This document shows positions 24,921 to 33,436 of a stretch of 64,000 bases of DNA, piece after piece (positions within the stretch are counted from its first letter, which is position 1; every line of letters starts with the position of its first letter). The stretch lies in NCBI GenBank assembly GCA_050290225.1, contig JBNKHG010000070.1, positions 1 through 64,000 on the forward strand. The letters are read 5' to 3'. A program made the translations under genes and the position numbers. The DNA comes from JBNKHG01 sp050290225 (GTDB lineage: Bacteria; Pseudomonadota; Gammaproteobacteria; Pseudomonadales; Cellvibrionaceae). Under the pieces are notes generated by a model that saw nothing but the letters and a program-made list of their open reading frames with translations, had not been told where the DNA came from and did not search any database.

Positions 24921-25724
24921 ATGAGTGAGCCGACGCTACAAGCTCAGATTGATGCGGCGAATGCGTACGAGGCGCTGTTCGTGCCCGCATTGTTCGGGCA
25001 ATGGGCGCCGAAAGTCGCAGATGCCGCGCAAATCCAGCCTGGTCAACGGGTGCTGGATGTTGGCTGTGGCACAGGGGTTCTGACGCGTGCAATCTCCTCA
25101 CGAACAGGATCAACCGGGCGAGTGGTGGGAATTGACCCGAATCCCGGAATGATTGCGGTGGCAAAACAGCTTGCGCCGGCTGTCGAGTGGCAAGAGGCAG
25201 TCGCCGAGTCACTACCCTTCCTTGATCAATCCTTCGACGCTGTCGTGAGCCAGTTCTGCCTCATGTTCTTCACGGACCGGTGCCAAGCCGTTGGCGAAAT
25301 GCTCCGTGTCCTGGTTCCCGGAGGACGGTTGGCCGTTGCGGTCTGGGACTCTCTCGACAGCATGCCCGCGTACGCGAACGAGGTGGCGCTTCTGGAGCGA
25401 CTGGCGGGCCGCCAGGCGGCAGATGCCTTGCGAGCGCCATTCGTGCTCGGCGATCGGAGAGACCTGGCCACGTTGTTCTCGAAAGCCGGGGTGGTCTCAA
25501 CCAAAATCACCACGCATTGTGGGACGGCGCAGTTTCCCAGCATTCGGGCCATGGTTGAAGCCGACCTGAGAGGCTGGTTGCCGGTGATGGGAGTCATACT
25601 GACAGAGGACCGGATTGACGGCATTCTGCAGGAGGCTGAACAGGCGCTCGGTGATTACACTAGCGCTGATGGACGAGTAGCGTTCCAAGTGTCGGCGCAG
25701 CTCATTTCCGCGAAGAAGCCATAG
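24921..25724 (+). CDS. Class I SAM methyltransferase (UbiE/Methyltransf_11 type)
   Basis: The 267-aa product has motif I VLDVGCGTGVLTRAI, acidic VVGIDPNPGM, motif FDAVVSQFCLMFF and post-motif LRVLVPGGRLAVAVW, a standard methyltransferase core. A C-terminal lid (~150-267) should define substrate. G+C content and codon use are clearly higher than in the lipoprotein before it, which points to separate origins. The attC at 25743 follows directly, so it is a cassette. Substrate unknown; small-molecule methylation is likely. Confidence 0.85.
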   Translation: MSEPTLQAQIDAANAYEALFVPALFGQWAPKVADAAQIQPGQRVLDVGCGTGVLTRAISSRTGSTGRVVGIDPNPGMIAVAKQLAPAVEWQEAVAESLPFLDQSFDAVVSQFCLMFFTDRCQAVGEMLRVLVPGGRLAVAVWDSLDSMPAYANEVALLERLAGRQAADALRAPFVLGDRRDLATLFSKAGVVSTKITTHCGTAQFPSIRAMVEADLRGWLPVMGVILTEDRIDGILQEAEQALGDYTSADGRVAFQVSAQLISAKKP

Positions 25725-25742
25725 CCTGTTGGGAGGCGCGCC

Positions 25743-25794
25743 GCCCAACAACGGCAGGCAGAAAATGTGTCGCCGCTGATGCAGCGAGTTAGGC
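25743..25794 (+). repeat. attC site between two methyltransferase genes
   Basis: GCCCAAC (perfect RYYYAAC) at 25743-25749 and GTTAGGC (perfect GTTRRRY) at 25788-25794 are mutually near-complementary, 52 bp overall. Inner pairing is weak by eye. Confidence 0.6.
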
Positions 25795-25810
25795 GGCGAC
25801 GGAGAAGCCT

Positions 25811-26416
25811 ATGAACTGGAAATTAGCGTACGCCATCGGCTTTCATCCCTGGGAGGATACCGACCAGGCGTTTTTTCAATCCCTGGCATCGCTCCTCGAA
25901 CGCGAGGAGCAGGGCCGCGAGCCACCCCTCGGGCGTGCCCTGGATATCGGCACGGGCAGTGCCATATGGGGTATCGAGCTGGCCAAACGCGGCTGGGAGG
26001 TTACCGGCGTGGACTTCGCGGCCAAGGCCCTGGACAGGGGGCGCGAGCGGGTTAAGGCGGCTGGTGTGCAGATGAATATCGTGCAGGGGGACGTCACCCG
26101 GCTTTCAGAGACTGACGTGGGGTCCGGCTTCCGGCTCATCCTGGACACCGGCACCTTCCATGACTTCGACGCCGAACAGCAGCAGGGGATGGCCCGTAGC
26201 GTGGATGCTCTTGCCACCGAGGACGCCACAGTGATCTTGTTGTGCTGGCCGCGGCGCATTCGCCCGTTGATCCGGGGCGTGAGCCGCGAGGAAGTCGAGG
26301 CCGCCTTTGCCGGTTGGCGGATCACCGACGTTGAACCGTCTTTTTTCAAGCTGCCGCCACTCCTGGAATGGATGCTGCGCCCGGACGAGCACTGGTATCG
26401 CCTGCGTCGTGTATAA
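25811..26416 (+). CDS. Class I SAM methyltransferase
   Basis: The 201-aa product starts MNWKLAYAIGFHPWED and has RALDIGTGSAIWGIELAKRG (motif I), VTGVDFAAKAL (acidic loop) and a DTGTFHDF catalytic-side loop. It ends in a Trp/Tyr-rich tail (LLEWMLRPDEHWYRLRRV). Similar proteins are annotated as thiopurine-methyltransferase-like or generic Methyltransf_25 enzymes. G+C-rich, one cassette after its neighbour, no relation at sequence level beyond the fold. Confidence 0.8.
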   Translation: MNWKLAYAIGFHPWEDTDQAFFQSLASLLEREEQGREPPLGRALDIGTGSAIWGIELAKRGWEVTGVDFAAKALDRGRERVKAAGVQMNIVQGDVTRLSETDVGSGFRLILDTGTFHDFDAEQQQGMARSVDALATEDATVILLCWPRRIRPLIRGVSREEVEAAFAGWRITDVEPSFFKLPPLLEWMLRPDEHWYRLRRV

Positions 26417-26515
26417 TATGGGCGCGCCGTCTGGTAACCGATGTGGATTCAATCGGTTGTAGTGCACGGTCCGCTGCTTGCAACGTTCGCCAAATTGAGA
26501 GTTCATGGTCTTCGT

Positions 26516-27145
26516 ATGGATCAGAGTGTTATTGAAGGATATATAAAGGACCACGACTATTTGATTAGCGCTTTTGAATCAATTGAGTCACCCGTTTTGC
26601 TTACCCATGTAATGGAGTTTTTGCCCGATAGCCCCTGTTATATGGCTGATGTAGGAGCTGGGACGGGTAGAGATGCCGGGTGGTTTGCGTTAAATGGACA
26701 TCGTGTCCTGGCGGTTGAGCCTGTGGAGGAGTTTAGGGTGGCAGGACGATCATTGCATCCAAGTCAAAATATTCAATGGTTAGGTGATCATCTTCCCTCA
26801 TTGTCAAAAGTTATTGCTAGAGATGAAAAATTCGATTTCATCTTGTTGGCTGCAGTTTGGCAGCACATCAGGAGTGAAGACAGGCCTGCAGCATTGGTAA
26901 ACTTAAGAAAAATTCTCAAGGATGGCTGCAATATGGTGATGTCGATGCGCCATGGCCCTGGGGCACCTGGCCGCAAGTGTTATCCTATCGATATGGGAAG
27001 CATGCTGGACTTGGTTAAGCAGTGCGGGTTTAATGTAGTCTGCTGTAAGGACGCGCCATCTGTTCAGCTGAATAACCGGAGGGCGGATGTAACATGGAGT
27101 TGGTTGGTTGTAGAGGCTTCACTGCGTCCCAATTGCGGGTGTTAG
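26516..27145 (+). CDS. Class I SAM methyltransferase, paralogue of the 4558 gene
   Basis: I choose ATG 26516 (MDQSVIEGYIKDHDYL) over an upstream extension because upstream residues look unlike the family. Motif I MADVGAGTGRDAGWFALNGH, acidic VEPVEEF, then FDFILLAAVWQHI and MRHGPGAPG match the protein at 4558-5166 along its length. A+T-richer than the two methyltransferases before it. The stop lies in GGTGTTAGCT, which fits an attC core end. Substrate unknown. Confidence 0.8.
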   Translation: MDQSVIEGYIKDHDYLISAFESIESPVLLTHVMEFLPDSPCYMADVGAGTGRDAGWFALNGHRVLAVEPVEEFRVAGRSLHPSQNIQWLGDHLPSLSKVIARDEKFDFILLAAVWQHIRSEDRPAALVNLRKILKDGCNMVMSMRHGPGAPGRKCYPIDMGSMLDLVKQCGFNVVCCKDAPSVQLNNRRADVTWSWLVVEASLRPNCGC

Positions 27146-27342
27146 CTGCCCGAGTTCCCCTAAAAAGTAGACACCTCATGATATAGGCGATTCTATGAAT
27201 ACTGCTTTATTGGCTGGTCGAGCGCAAACCCTTCCTTTCCACGGCATGTGTGCCAGACTTGGGCTAAGTTATGCACTCCAAAATAAATTCTTTCGGAATT
27301 TAGGAATGCCGGAGCTGGTGGAATGTTAACAACTCAATCTAC

Positions 27343-27413
27343 CTAACTGCCGTGGCCCATATGCCTGGTGGTGTGAGGTGAGAGACATCGTGAGTTGCCT
27401 CCCTATCCCAATT
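27343..27413 (+). ncRNA. Group II intron relic, domains V-VI
   Basis: AACTGCCGTGGCCC followed by GCCTGGTGGTGTGAGG has the domain V framework of bacterial class C introns (AACCGCC...GGTGGTGTGAG), and GTGAGAGACATCGTGAG with CCTCCCTATCCCAATT resembles domain VI and the intron 3' end. The domain V apex is shortened and the catalytic triad is altered, and no reverse transcriptase frame is upstream, so it is dead. Class C-attC introns insert at attC sites, in keeping with the place at the end of the cassette zone. Confidence 0.55.
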
Positions 27414-27488
27414 GGAAATCAGACGGAATCAATCGCAGAACATTGCCACGGTTAATTGTATCGTCATCGACACCTGGTTGCCTGGAAC

Positions 27489-27974
27489 TCAGCTAGACAG
27501 CAGTCCGTCAATCTGATTAATAGCAGCCGTCGCACCCTCGACAATGCCCATGGACAACACCTGCTCCAGAGCTTCTTTGCTTTCATAGGCGCCGATGTAA
27601 GTGGCTCGGGTGCCTTCCGGAATCTGCTCAAAGCGGTATTCGTTTTTCGATACCGGCATGTCGGGGTTAGGTTTGAATTCCGCGTCAGCGAAACCGTCGT
27701 CAAAGCAGAATCGATTTGGTTCTTCAACCCCTGCTATTACCCAATACCCATAGTACTTTTGACCCTCGGGGCTCGTCATAAAGTAAGTCGTGCGCGCACC
27801 GACGGTTAATTCATGGTCAACGAACGTCGCCGGATGGCTGGGTGGCCCCCAGACTCGCTCTAGTTGCCGTGGATCTGCATAGAGGTCCCAGATACGCTGA
27901 ACTGAAGCGGCGAATTGTGCAACAATAGTCAAGTTGAGTGTATCCAAGTCATGTGTAACGTCGATTACCGGCAT
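27489..27974 (-). CDS. SRPBCC/AHSA1-type ligand-binding protein
   Basis: The 161-aa product shows the Aha1/CalC pattern: QFAASVQRIWDLYADPRQLE, RVWGPPSHPATFVDHEL, TTYFMTSPEGQKYYGYW and a C-terminal long helix (KEALEQVLSMGIVEGATAAI). These helix-grip proteins bind hydrophobic ligands in a single cavity; many are encoded with ArsR regulators, but none is here. Complete length. It stands alone and converges on the intron relic. Confidence 0.85.
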   Translation of the reverse strand: MPVIDVTHDLDTLNLTIVAQFAASVQRIWDLYADPRQLERVWGPPSHPATFVDHELTVGARTTYFMTSPEGQKYYGYWVIAGVEEPNRFCFDDGFADAEFKPNPDMPVSKNEYRFEQIPEGTRATYIGAYESKEALEQVLSMGIVEGATAAINQIDGLLSS

Positions 27975-28142
27975 GGCTATTTCTCTCGTTGTGGTTTATA
28001 ACGCTGACGCCGTGAAAACCGTCAACAAACCAGGCGATTGACCTGCAAAACACGCAGGCCGGACAGATATCCGCTATGATGGACGAAGTTCTCGGTAAGC
28101 TAGGCATTGGCTCCGCTATTCGTCAATAAATAAGGGACCCCC

Positions 28143-29144
28143 ATGTACACAGACGAAGACCTCTATTCAGCCGTCAAGGAAGGCATATTTGATGAAAATG
28201 CCGTCGACAATTTTCGCTGCTATATCGCCAATAAAGCCGACACCAAAACGGTAGACGAAGAAAATTTCAGGCTTATTTCCGGGTTTAATGACATTTTTGT
28301 CAGTATATCCGCGTTTATTTTATTGGTTTCGGCCGGCTGGATAGCCGGCCAGGCGTCGCCAGCCTGGGGGTTTCTTGTGGCAGCAATAATAGCCTGGCTG
28401 CTGTCCCTGTTTTTTGTTCAGCGAAAAAGGCTGGCCCTTCCAGCGATACTCTTTCTTGTGTCATTCGTCATCAGTGTTGTCGGCTTTATGTTATTGACAC
28501 TGGCCGCCTACGAGATAAAAGAGGAAACTGCCCTGTTTATCGCCGGTGGCGTAGGGGTTTTGGCCGCGTGGGGCCATTGGCTAAAATTCCAGGTCCCGAT
28601 TACCGTGGCGGCGGGCGTGGCCAGCCTGGTGGTTTGTCTTATAGCGCTGATAGTGCAATTTGGCGCTCTCAAGCCCTATACCAATGTCTTTGCATGTGGG
28701 CTTGGAGTGTTGACGTTTTTCTTCGCCATGTGGTGGGATTCACAGGATACGGCCAGGAAAACACGAAAATCAGATGTGGCCTTCTGGCTGCATCTGTTTG
28801 CGGCGCCGCTGATTGTCCACCCTATATTTTCGGCACTGGGTATCCTGCAAGGTCAAACTGGCTTGCTCAGTATCCTTATTGTGATACTGATGTATGCGCT
28901 CCTGGCATTGGTGTCCATTGCGGTCGACAGACGCGCGTTGATGGTTTCATCGCTTGTTTATGTACTTTACGCCTTCAGGGCGCTGTTTGACACCTATGGC
29001 ATCGTGAGTTCCAGCCTGGCAATATCAGGAATATTTATCGGTTCCGTCCTGTTATTGTTGTCCGCCTTTTGGCATCGAAGCCGGGAATTGTTGCTGCAGA
29101 TAGTGCCGGAGGGCTGTGTTAAATATTTGCCGCGTATAAACTGA
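28143..29144 (+). CDS. Multi-pass inner-membrane protein, conserved hypothetical
   Basis: The 333-aa product has a cytoplasmic N-terminal ~55 residues (MYTDEDLYSAVKEGIFDENA) and about nine or ten membrane helices, for example FVSISAFILLVSAGWIAGQ and LLSILIVILMYALLALVSIA. The N-terminal helix pair plus DUF2157/DUF4401-like membrane array suggests a stress-related integral membrane protein, but I cannot assign a function. No partner gene. The 29.15-29.32 kb spacer holds nothing recognisable. Confidence 0.65.
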   Translation: MYTDEDLYSAVKEGIFDENAVDNFRCYIANKADTKTVDEENFRLISGFNDIFVSISAFILLVSAGWIAGQASPAWGFLVAAIIAWLLSLFFVQRKRLALPAILFLVSFVISVVGFMLLTLAAYEIKEETALFIAGGVGVLAAWGHWLKFQVPITVAAGVASLVVCLIALIVQFGALKPYTNVFACGLGVLTFFFAMWWDSQDTARKTRKSDVAFWLHLFAAPLIVHPIFSALGILQGQTGLLSILIVILMYALLALVSIAVDRRALMVSSLVYVLYAFRALFDTYGIVSSSLAISGIFIGSVLLLLSAFWHRSRELLLQIVPEGCVKYLPRIN

Positions 29145-29325
29145 ACACAGCTGGCCTTTGCGGGTACGTCATCGCCAGTCGATATGCCTACAACACCAGG
29201 TACACGCCGGGCTGGTGTGGCGGTAATCTCACCTACGTCATGGTGCTAACCCTGGGGCTGGGTCGCCGGGGTCGGTGTGCTGGGGTAGGAATGCTGAGGA
29301 AAGGCCGCCGGGGAACAACGTAAAC

Positions 29326-29360
29326 GTATTGCCCTGGTAATGGATCGGCCAGGGCAATAC
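29326..29360 (-). terminator. Terminator of the TonB-receptor relic
   Basis: GTATTGCCCTGG and CCAGGGCAATAC form a perfect 12-bp stem just past the minus-strand stop; the downstream tail is only moderately T-rich. Confidence 0.5.
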
Positions 29361-29372
29361 CTCTAAACGCGA

Positions 29373-30211
29373 TCAGAACTTATAGCTTGCCTCCACCGTC
29401 ACTGTGCGCGGAGGCTTGACAAAACCGTATCGGGACGTGGTGCCGAAAGTACTGCCCGACAGTGGGGCGTCACCGACAAAGGTCAATACCTCTTTATCGG
29501 TCAGGTTTTTGCCCAGCAGCGCCAGGGACCAGTTATCGGCGTTGATACCGACGCGCATATTCACAGTAGTATAGGCATCAATATCGTACGCAGGGTCCAG
29601 ATTGGTATGAACATCGTGGTTATCCACGTATTGGAAATCCAACGAGCTCCGCAACTCCAGTTTTCCCCCCATTGGATAGACATAATTGAAACCCAGATTG
29701 GTGGTTTTCTTTGGTGCGTAGCCACCGGTCTTGCCAGTGTAGTCACACAGTGAGACGCCGTCGATGACGTCTCCATCCGGTGTCTGACCTTGGTAGCAAT
29801 TGCCATTGCTATAGTCGGTGTACTCGAAATCCAGGTAAGACAGGGCGTAAAGCATGGTCAGCCCTTCTGTCAGTAACCAGCGGCCATCCAACTCAACCCC
29901 TTGAATGACTGACTCTTTGGCGTTGCCTACGGTAAAGCCGACTTTGCCGTCATACTGACTGGTTTGAAGGTTTTCATATTCCGTGTAAAAAAGCGCGAGG
30001 TTGAGTTCTGCAGCGCCATCGGCCAATGTGGTTTTGGCGCCCAGCTCAAAGCTGGTGGCCTCTTCTTCTTCAAACTCAAACGACGCTTCTGTATTGGCTC
30101 GGGTATCAAAACCGCCGGATTTGAACCCGGTGGACGCACTGGCAAACAGCATGGCATCGGGCGTTAAATCGTATTGGAGATTAATGGAGGGTGTGAAAGC
30201 GGATTCAGACC
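29373..30211 (-). pseudogene. TonB-dependent receptor, C-terminal beta-barrel fragment
   Basis: The frame encodes barrel strands FTPSINLQYDLTPDAMLFAS, STGFKSGGFDTRA, NAKESVIQGVELDGRWLLTE and the C-terminal RTVTVEASYKF, which ends in aromatic Phe as outer-membrane proteins do. The plug domain and about half of the barrel are missing. At ~30211 the sequence switches to the opposite-strand acyl-CoA dehydrogenase fragment, so a deletion or inversion fused the two. The FKSGGFD type is common in receptors for steroid or terpenoid breakdown loci. Confidence 0.8.
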
Positions 30212-30601
30212 GATCACTTGATTGCAGATGCATTGCAATATGCGGTGGAGCGTCAGCAATTTGGTCGTCCCATTGCCGAACATCAAATGATTCAATCCAT
30301 GCTTGCTGACTGTAAAACCGAAGCCTATGCCGCCAGATGCATGGTGCTGGATGCGGCAAGGCAGCGTGATGACGGCAAGACAATCAGTACGGAAGCATCT
30401 TGTTGTAAATTGTTTGCGACCGAAATGGTAGGGCGTGTAGCCGACCGCGCTGTACAGATTCACGGCGGTGCGGGTTATATCTCAGAGTATGCCGTTGAGC
30501 GTTTCTATCGCGATGTACGCTTGTTTCGCCTATACGAGGGTACGTCGGAAATTCAGCGCATGATCATTGCGCGCAATATGGTTAAAGCCATTTCCCAGTG
30601 A
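30212..30601 (+). pseudogene. Acyl-CoA dehydrogenase, C-terminal fragment
   Basis: DHLIADALQYAVERQQFGRP, then VQIHGGAGYISEYAVERFYR and LYEGTSEIQRMIIARNM are the C-terminal helical domain with the flavin-contacting GGxGY and the catalytic-loop YEGTSEIQ of acyl-CoA dehydrogenases. The N-terminal ~230 residues are missing because of the junction at 30211. Its stop lies 18 bp before the start of a second dehydrogenase, an operon arrangement typical of steroid or fatty acid degradation. Confidence 0.85.
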
Positions 30602-30619
30602 GTGAGCAGTGAGGAAACT

Positions 30620-30931
30620 ATGAATATTGAGTTCACCGCAGAAGAGTTGCAATTTCAGGACGAGGTTCGACGTTTTCTGAATGAAAAATTACCGGCGGAT
30701 ATCAGAGAGAAAACCCTAACCGGGCGGCATATGACCAAAGCGGATCATGTTCGCTGGCAAAAGGTGTTGTACGCGCAGGGTTGGGCTGGCGTTAATTGGC
30801 CGGTCGAGTATGGAGGGACCGGCTGGACACCCACCCAGAAATACATTTGGTCCAACGAGTGCGCGATGGCGGGGGCACCGGATGTGATTCCCTTTGGGCT
30901 GAAAATGGTGGCGCCGGTTATCTACACCTGA
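30620..30931 (+). pseudogene. Acyl-CoA dehydrogenase, N-terminal fragment
   Basis: ATG 30620 starts MNIEFTAEELQFQDEVRRFL and continues with GWAGVNWPVEYGGTGWTPTQ, the start of an acyl-CoA dehydrogenase of the bile acid/steroid side-chain type. It breaks off after LKMVAPVIYT where ~380 residues would follow; a stop comes at once. Partner of the fragment before it; both were probably a two-subunit enzyme. Confidence 0.8.
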
Positions 30932-30986
30932 GATTTCAACGTCGAGATGGTACAGTGGCCTCTTCAGGATGATCGGAGGAGGGCAC

Positions 30987-31388
30987 ATGCTTATTACCGG
31001 TGAATGCTTTTGTGGACGTGTAAAATATCAAATTGACGGTAGCCTCAAGGATGCCCGCTCATGCCACTGCTCCCGTTGCCGGAAGGCTTTCAGTTCTCAG
31101 GCATCTTCCTATGCTTTGGTGGATCCGAAAGAATTCAAATGGCTTGAAGGCGATGAGCTGTTAACCCGCTTCGAGAGTCAGCCGGGATTTGGATGGCAGT
31201 TTTGTAGTCAATGCGGCTCAACACTTTGTGGAACGCATAATGGTGAAGTGCACGGCATTACATTGGGTTGTCTCAATGGTAATCCGCCGATTGAAATTGG
31301 TTATCATATATTTGTAGGTTCAAAAGCCTCCTGGGAATTGCTTCCCGGAGGTATTACCGCCTATGAAGAGGGCCTGACTGAAAACTGA
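30987..31388 (+). CDS. GFA/CENP-V domain protein
   Basis: ATG 30987 follows GGAGGAGG. The 133-aa product has the zinc-binding pattern of the GFA family: GECFCGRVKYQIDG, SCHCSRCRKAFSS, then FCSQCGSTLC. Members include S-(hydroxymethyl)glutathione synthase, though most, including small ones like this, are uncharacterised. It follows the truncation point of the dehydrogenase, so it was probably brought next to it by recombination; GCCCAACAACGG just after it resembles an attC half, so it may be a stranded cassette. Confidence 0.85.
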   Translation: MLITGECFCGRVKYQIDGSLKDARSCHCSRCRKAFSSQASSYALVDPKEFKWLEGDELLTRFESQPGFGWQFCSQCGSTLCGTHNGEVHGITLGCLNGNPPIEIGYHIFVGSKASWELLPGGITAYEEGLTEN

Positions 31389-31503
31389 TCAAAGCGCTCG
31401 CGCCCAACAACGGCAAAGGCTCGGTTCGCTTTTCCGGCAGTCATCCAAAGACTTATCCACAGATCCTGTGGAAACTTTGGCGCTGTTTAATTCACCAACG
31501 TGA

Positions 31504-32514
31504 CTAATCGCCCGGTTGCTGTGCACGCGCCCGGGTTGCGGAGGGCAGTTCCCCAAAGCGTTTTTTGTATTCGGCGGTAAAGCGCCCCAGATGGGTAAAG
31601 CCCCAGCGCAGGGCGATGGTGGTGATATCGTCTTCGCTGGTGTTTTCCGCCAGCTCCCGGCGGACGCCGGCGATGCGGATTTCCCGCAGGTACTGCATCG
31701 GCGGCACGCCGTAACAGCGCTTGAAGCCGTCGTAGAGGCTGCGCTTGGATACGCCCGCGGCGGCGATGATGTTGTCGATACACAGATTGCCTTTGGCGTG
31801 TTCGTGGATATAGTTCTGCGCCCGGCGCACATAGAGAGGCACGGTGATGGTGGTCAGGGCCGCCAGGGCGCCGCTGTAGTTGTGGGGCTGGCCGTAGAGC
31901 AGGCCGGTAATCAGCATTTCCTCCACGTGGGCAAGTATGGGACCGTCCACAAACAGGGATACCTTGTGCTTGTGTTCCTGCTCCAGGTTTTTGATCATCC
32001 GCCACCAGGAGGCCATCTTGCCGGTCTCGGCGTCGATGCCGGGTTCGAAAATCACCGGTTCCTCGATCGGGTGGCCCAGCAGCTTGGCCAGCTGTCTTTC
32101 CAGGGCCGAGCGGCAGATGCGCACCAACCGTTTGCGGCAATTGCCACTCATGGTCAACTGTACGGCCTGGTAGGGGCAGATAACAATCCCCCGGTGGCGA
32201 TCGGAGTAGGTATTCTGGCCGTTGACACACAGGGATTGGGTGCCGGTGATGGGCAGGCTGATGGAGTAGTACTCATCCATGGGCTCCAGATCCACGGTCA
32301 CTGAGGTGCCGTACTGGATCTGGCTGACGTTGAGTTCGCTGAACTGGATGCCGGAGTGTCGAAAGCGGACCGCATCGGGATTCTCCACCGACAAATGGTG
32401 GGTAAACATAAAGTCGGACATCATGTCCTGGGCGGAGTCGGGAACGCTGGCTTCCTGGTGAAAGCTGTGGACCGGTTCCGCTTTATCCCCTTTGACTGAA
32501 ACGCCTCTGACCAT
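31504..32514 (-). CDS. AraC-family regulator (cupin/AraC-binding-like, HTH_18)
   Basis: The 336-aa protein ends in a double HTH: NLCIDNIIAAAGVSKRSLYD, FKRCYGVPPMQYLREIR and DDITTIALRWGFTHLGRF, then EYKKRFGELPS. The N-terminal ~200 residues form an AraC_binding_2-type sensor (SELNVSQIQYGTSVTVDLEP). It is divergent from the lysE gene, 102 bp apart, with two palindromes between, so it probably controls that gene and the degradation cluster beyond it, responding to an aromatic or amino acid ligand (inferred). Confidence 0.85.
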   Translation of the reverse strand: MVRGVSVKGDKAEPVHSFHQEASVPDSAQDMMSDFMFTHHLSVENPDAVRFRHSGIQFSELNVSQIQYGTSVTVDLEPMDEYYSISLPITGTQSLCVNGQNTYSDRHRGIVICPYQAVQLTMSGNCRKRLVRICRSALERQLAKLLGHPIEEPVIFEPGIDAETGKMASWWRMIKNLEQEHKHKVSLFVDGPILAHVEEMLITGLLYGQPHNYSGALAALTTITVPLYVRRAQNYIHEHAKGNLCIDNIIAAAGVSKRSLYDGFKRCYGVPPMQYLREIRIAGVRRELAENTSEDDITTIALRWGFTHLGRFTAEYKKRFGELPSATRARAQQPGD

Positions 32515-32550
32515 GGCGGTCTCCTGTTCGTCGGGTTGGTCATTGCCGGT

Positions 32551-32591
32551 GGTTATAACCAGATACTAGGCGACTATTGTTTACATGTAAA
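32551..32591. promoter_or_regulatory. Divergent promoter region with two perfect palindromes
   Basis: GGTTATAACC (32551-32560) and TTTACATGTAAA (32580-32591) lie between the AraC-type gene and lysE. They are candidate operators; AraC proteins often prefer direct repeats, so another regulator such as PaaX is possible. Confidence 0.4.
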
Positions 32592-32615
32592 ATAATTTGC
32601 CGCTACAATGCCGCC

Positions 32616-33263
32616 ATGATTGAAACCCTGCTCACCGCCATCGCCATTGGTTTTTCCGCCGGTTGTATGCCCGGGCCGCTCTCCGTGGCGGTGGTGCAGC
32701 AAACCCTGCAGCGGGGATTGTGGCAGGGGATCAAAGTCAGCTTGACGCCACTCATCACCGACGGCCCGATTATTCTGTGCTCGCTCTGGGTGTTGACCTA
32801 TTTTCGCTCCAGTCAGCCCCTGATTGCGCTTATCAGCTTGCTCGGCGGTCTTTACCTGCTACGCCTGGGGCTCAAAATGCTGCTCAGCGAATCCCGGGTC
32901 GAGTTGGAGCAATCAGGCGACAAGTCAGACGAGCCGGGCGTGCATTCAGTCAAAGAGGGGCAATTGCTGGAACTCCGGGATGTGGTCCGGATCAATCTGC
33001 TCAATCCCAATCCCTACCTGTTTTGGACGACTGTCGGCGGAGCCTACATCGTTTCCGGTGATTCCTGGGAAGCCCTGGCTTTTACCCTGGCGCTGTTGCT
33101 GTCGGTTATCGGTGCCAAGGCCACGCAGGCGGTGATTACCAGTGTTTTTCGCGGCCGTGGCCCCCTGCTGCTGCGGCGCTGTGCAAACCGGGGGTTTGGC
33201 CTGGCGCTGGCGCTGTTCGCGGCCACCTATCTGAAAAAAGCCTATCTGATCGCCTTGACCTGA
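32616..33263 (+). CDS. LysE-family exporter
   Basis: ATG 32616 begins MIETLLTAIAIGFSAGCMPGPLSVAV, the LysE/RhtB start with the conserved PGP turn. About five to six membrane helices follow, with the RINLLNPNPYLFWTTVGG motif. The 215-aa length is typical. LysE proteins export amino acids or derivatives, so it may relieve build-up of an aromatic amino acid or intermediate handled by the downstream genes. The stop codon falls inside an 18-bp tandem duplication. Confidence 0.85.
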   Translation: MIETLLTAIAIGFSAGCMPGPLSVAVVQQTLQRGLWQGIKVSLTPLITDGPIILCSLWVLTYFRSSQPLIALISLLGGLYLLRLGLKMLLSESRVELEQSGDKSDEPGVHSVKEGQLLELRDVVRINLLNPNPYLFWTTVGGAYIVSGDSWEALAFTLALLLSVIGAKATQAVITSVFRGRGPLLLRRCANRGFGLALALFAATYLKKAYLIALT

Positions 33264-33288
33264 TCCATGCCCTTGACCTGATCCATGC
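33253..33288 (+). repeat. Exact 18-bp tandem duplication at the lysE stop
   Basis: CCTTGACCTGATCCATGC is present twice without gap. The first copy encodes the last residues and stop of LysE, so the duplication leaves the protein unchanged. Confidence 0.85.
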
Positions 33289-33436
33289 TATGGGGCGTCC
33301 GATACGCCCGCGCCGGCCTTTCAACCGCCCTAGCCAAATTGTGCTGCACTAAGAGGATAGTGGAGTGTCCTTTTGGGTCGCGAGGTGGAGTTATATCCTT
33401 AATCCTGTCCGATAAAACCGAGTGATGGAGAAAACT

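Noticed and set aside
32577..32615. Upstream extension of the LysE start
   Set aside because: The 13 extra residues (MFTCKIICRYNAA) overlap the TTTACATGTAAA palindrome and precede the canonical LysE start at 32616.
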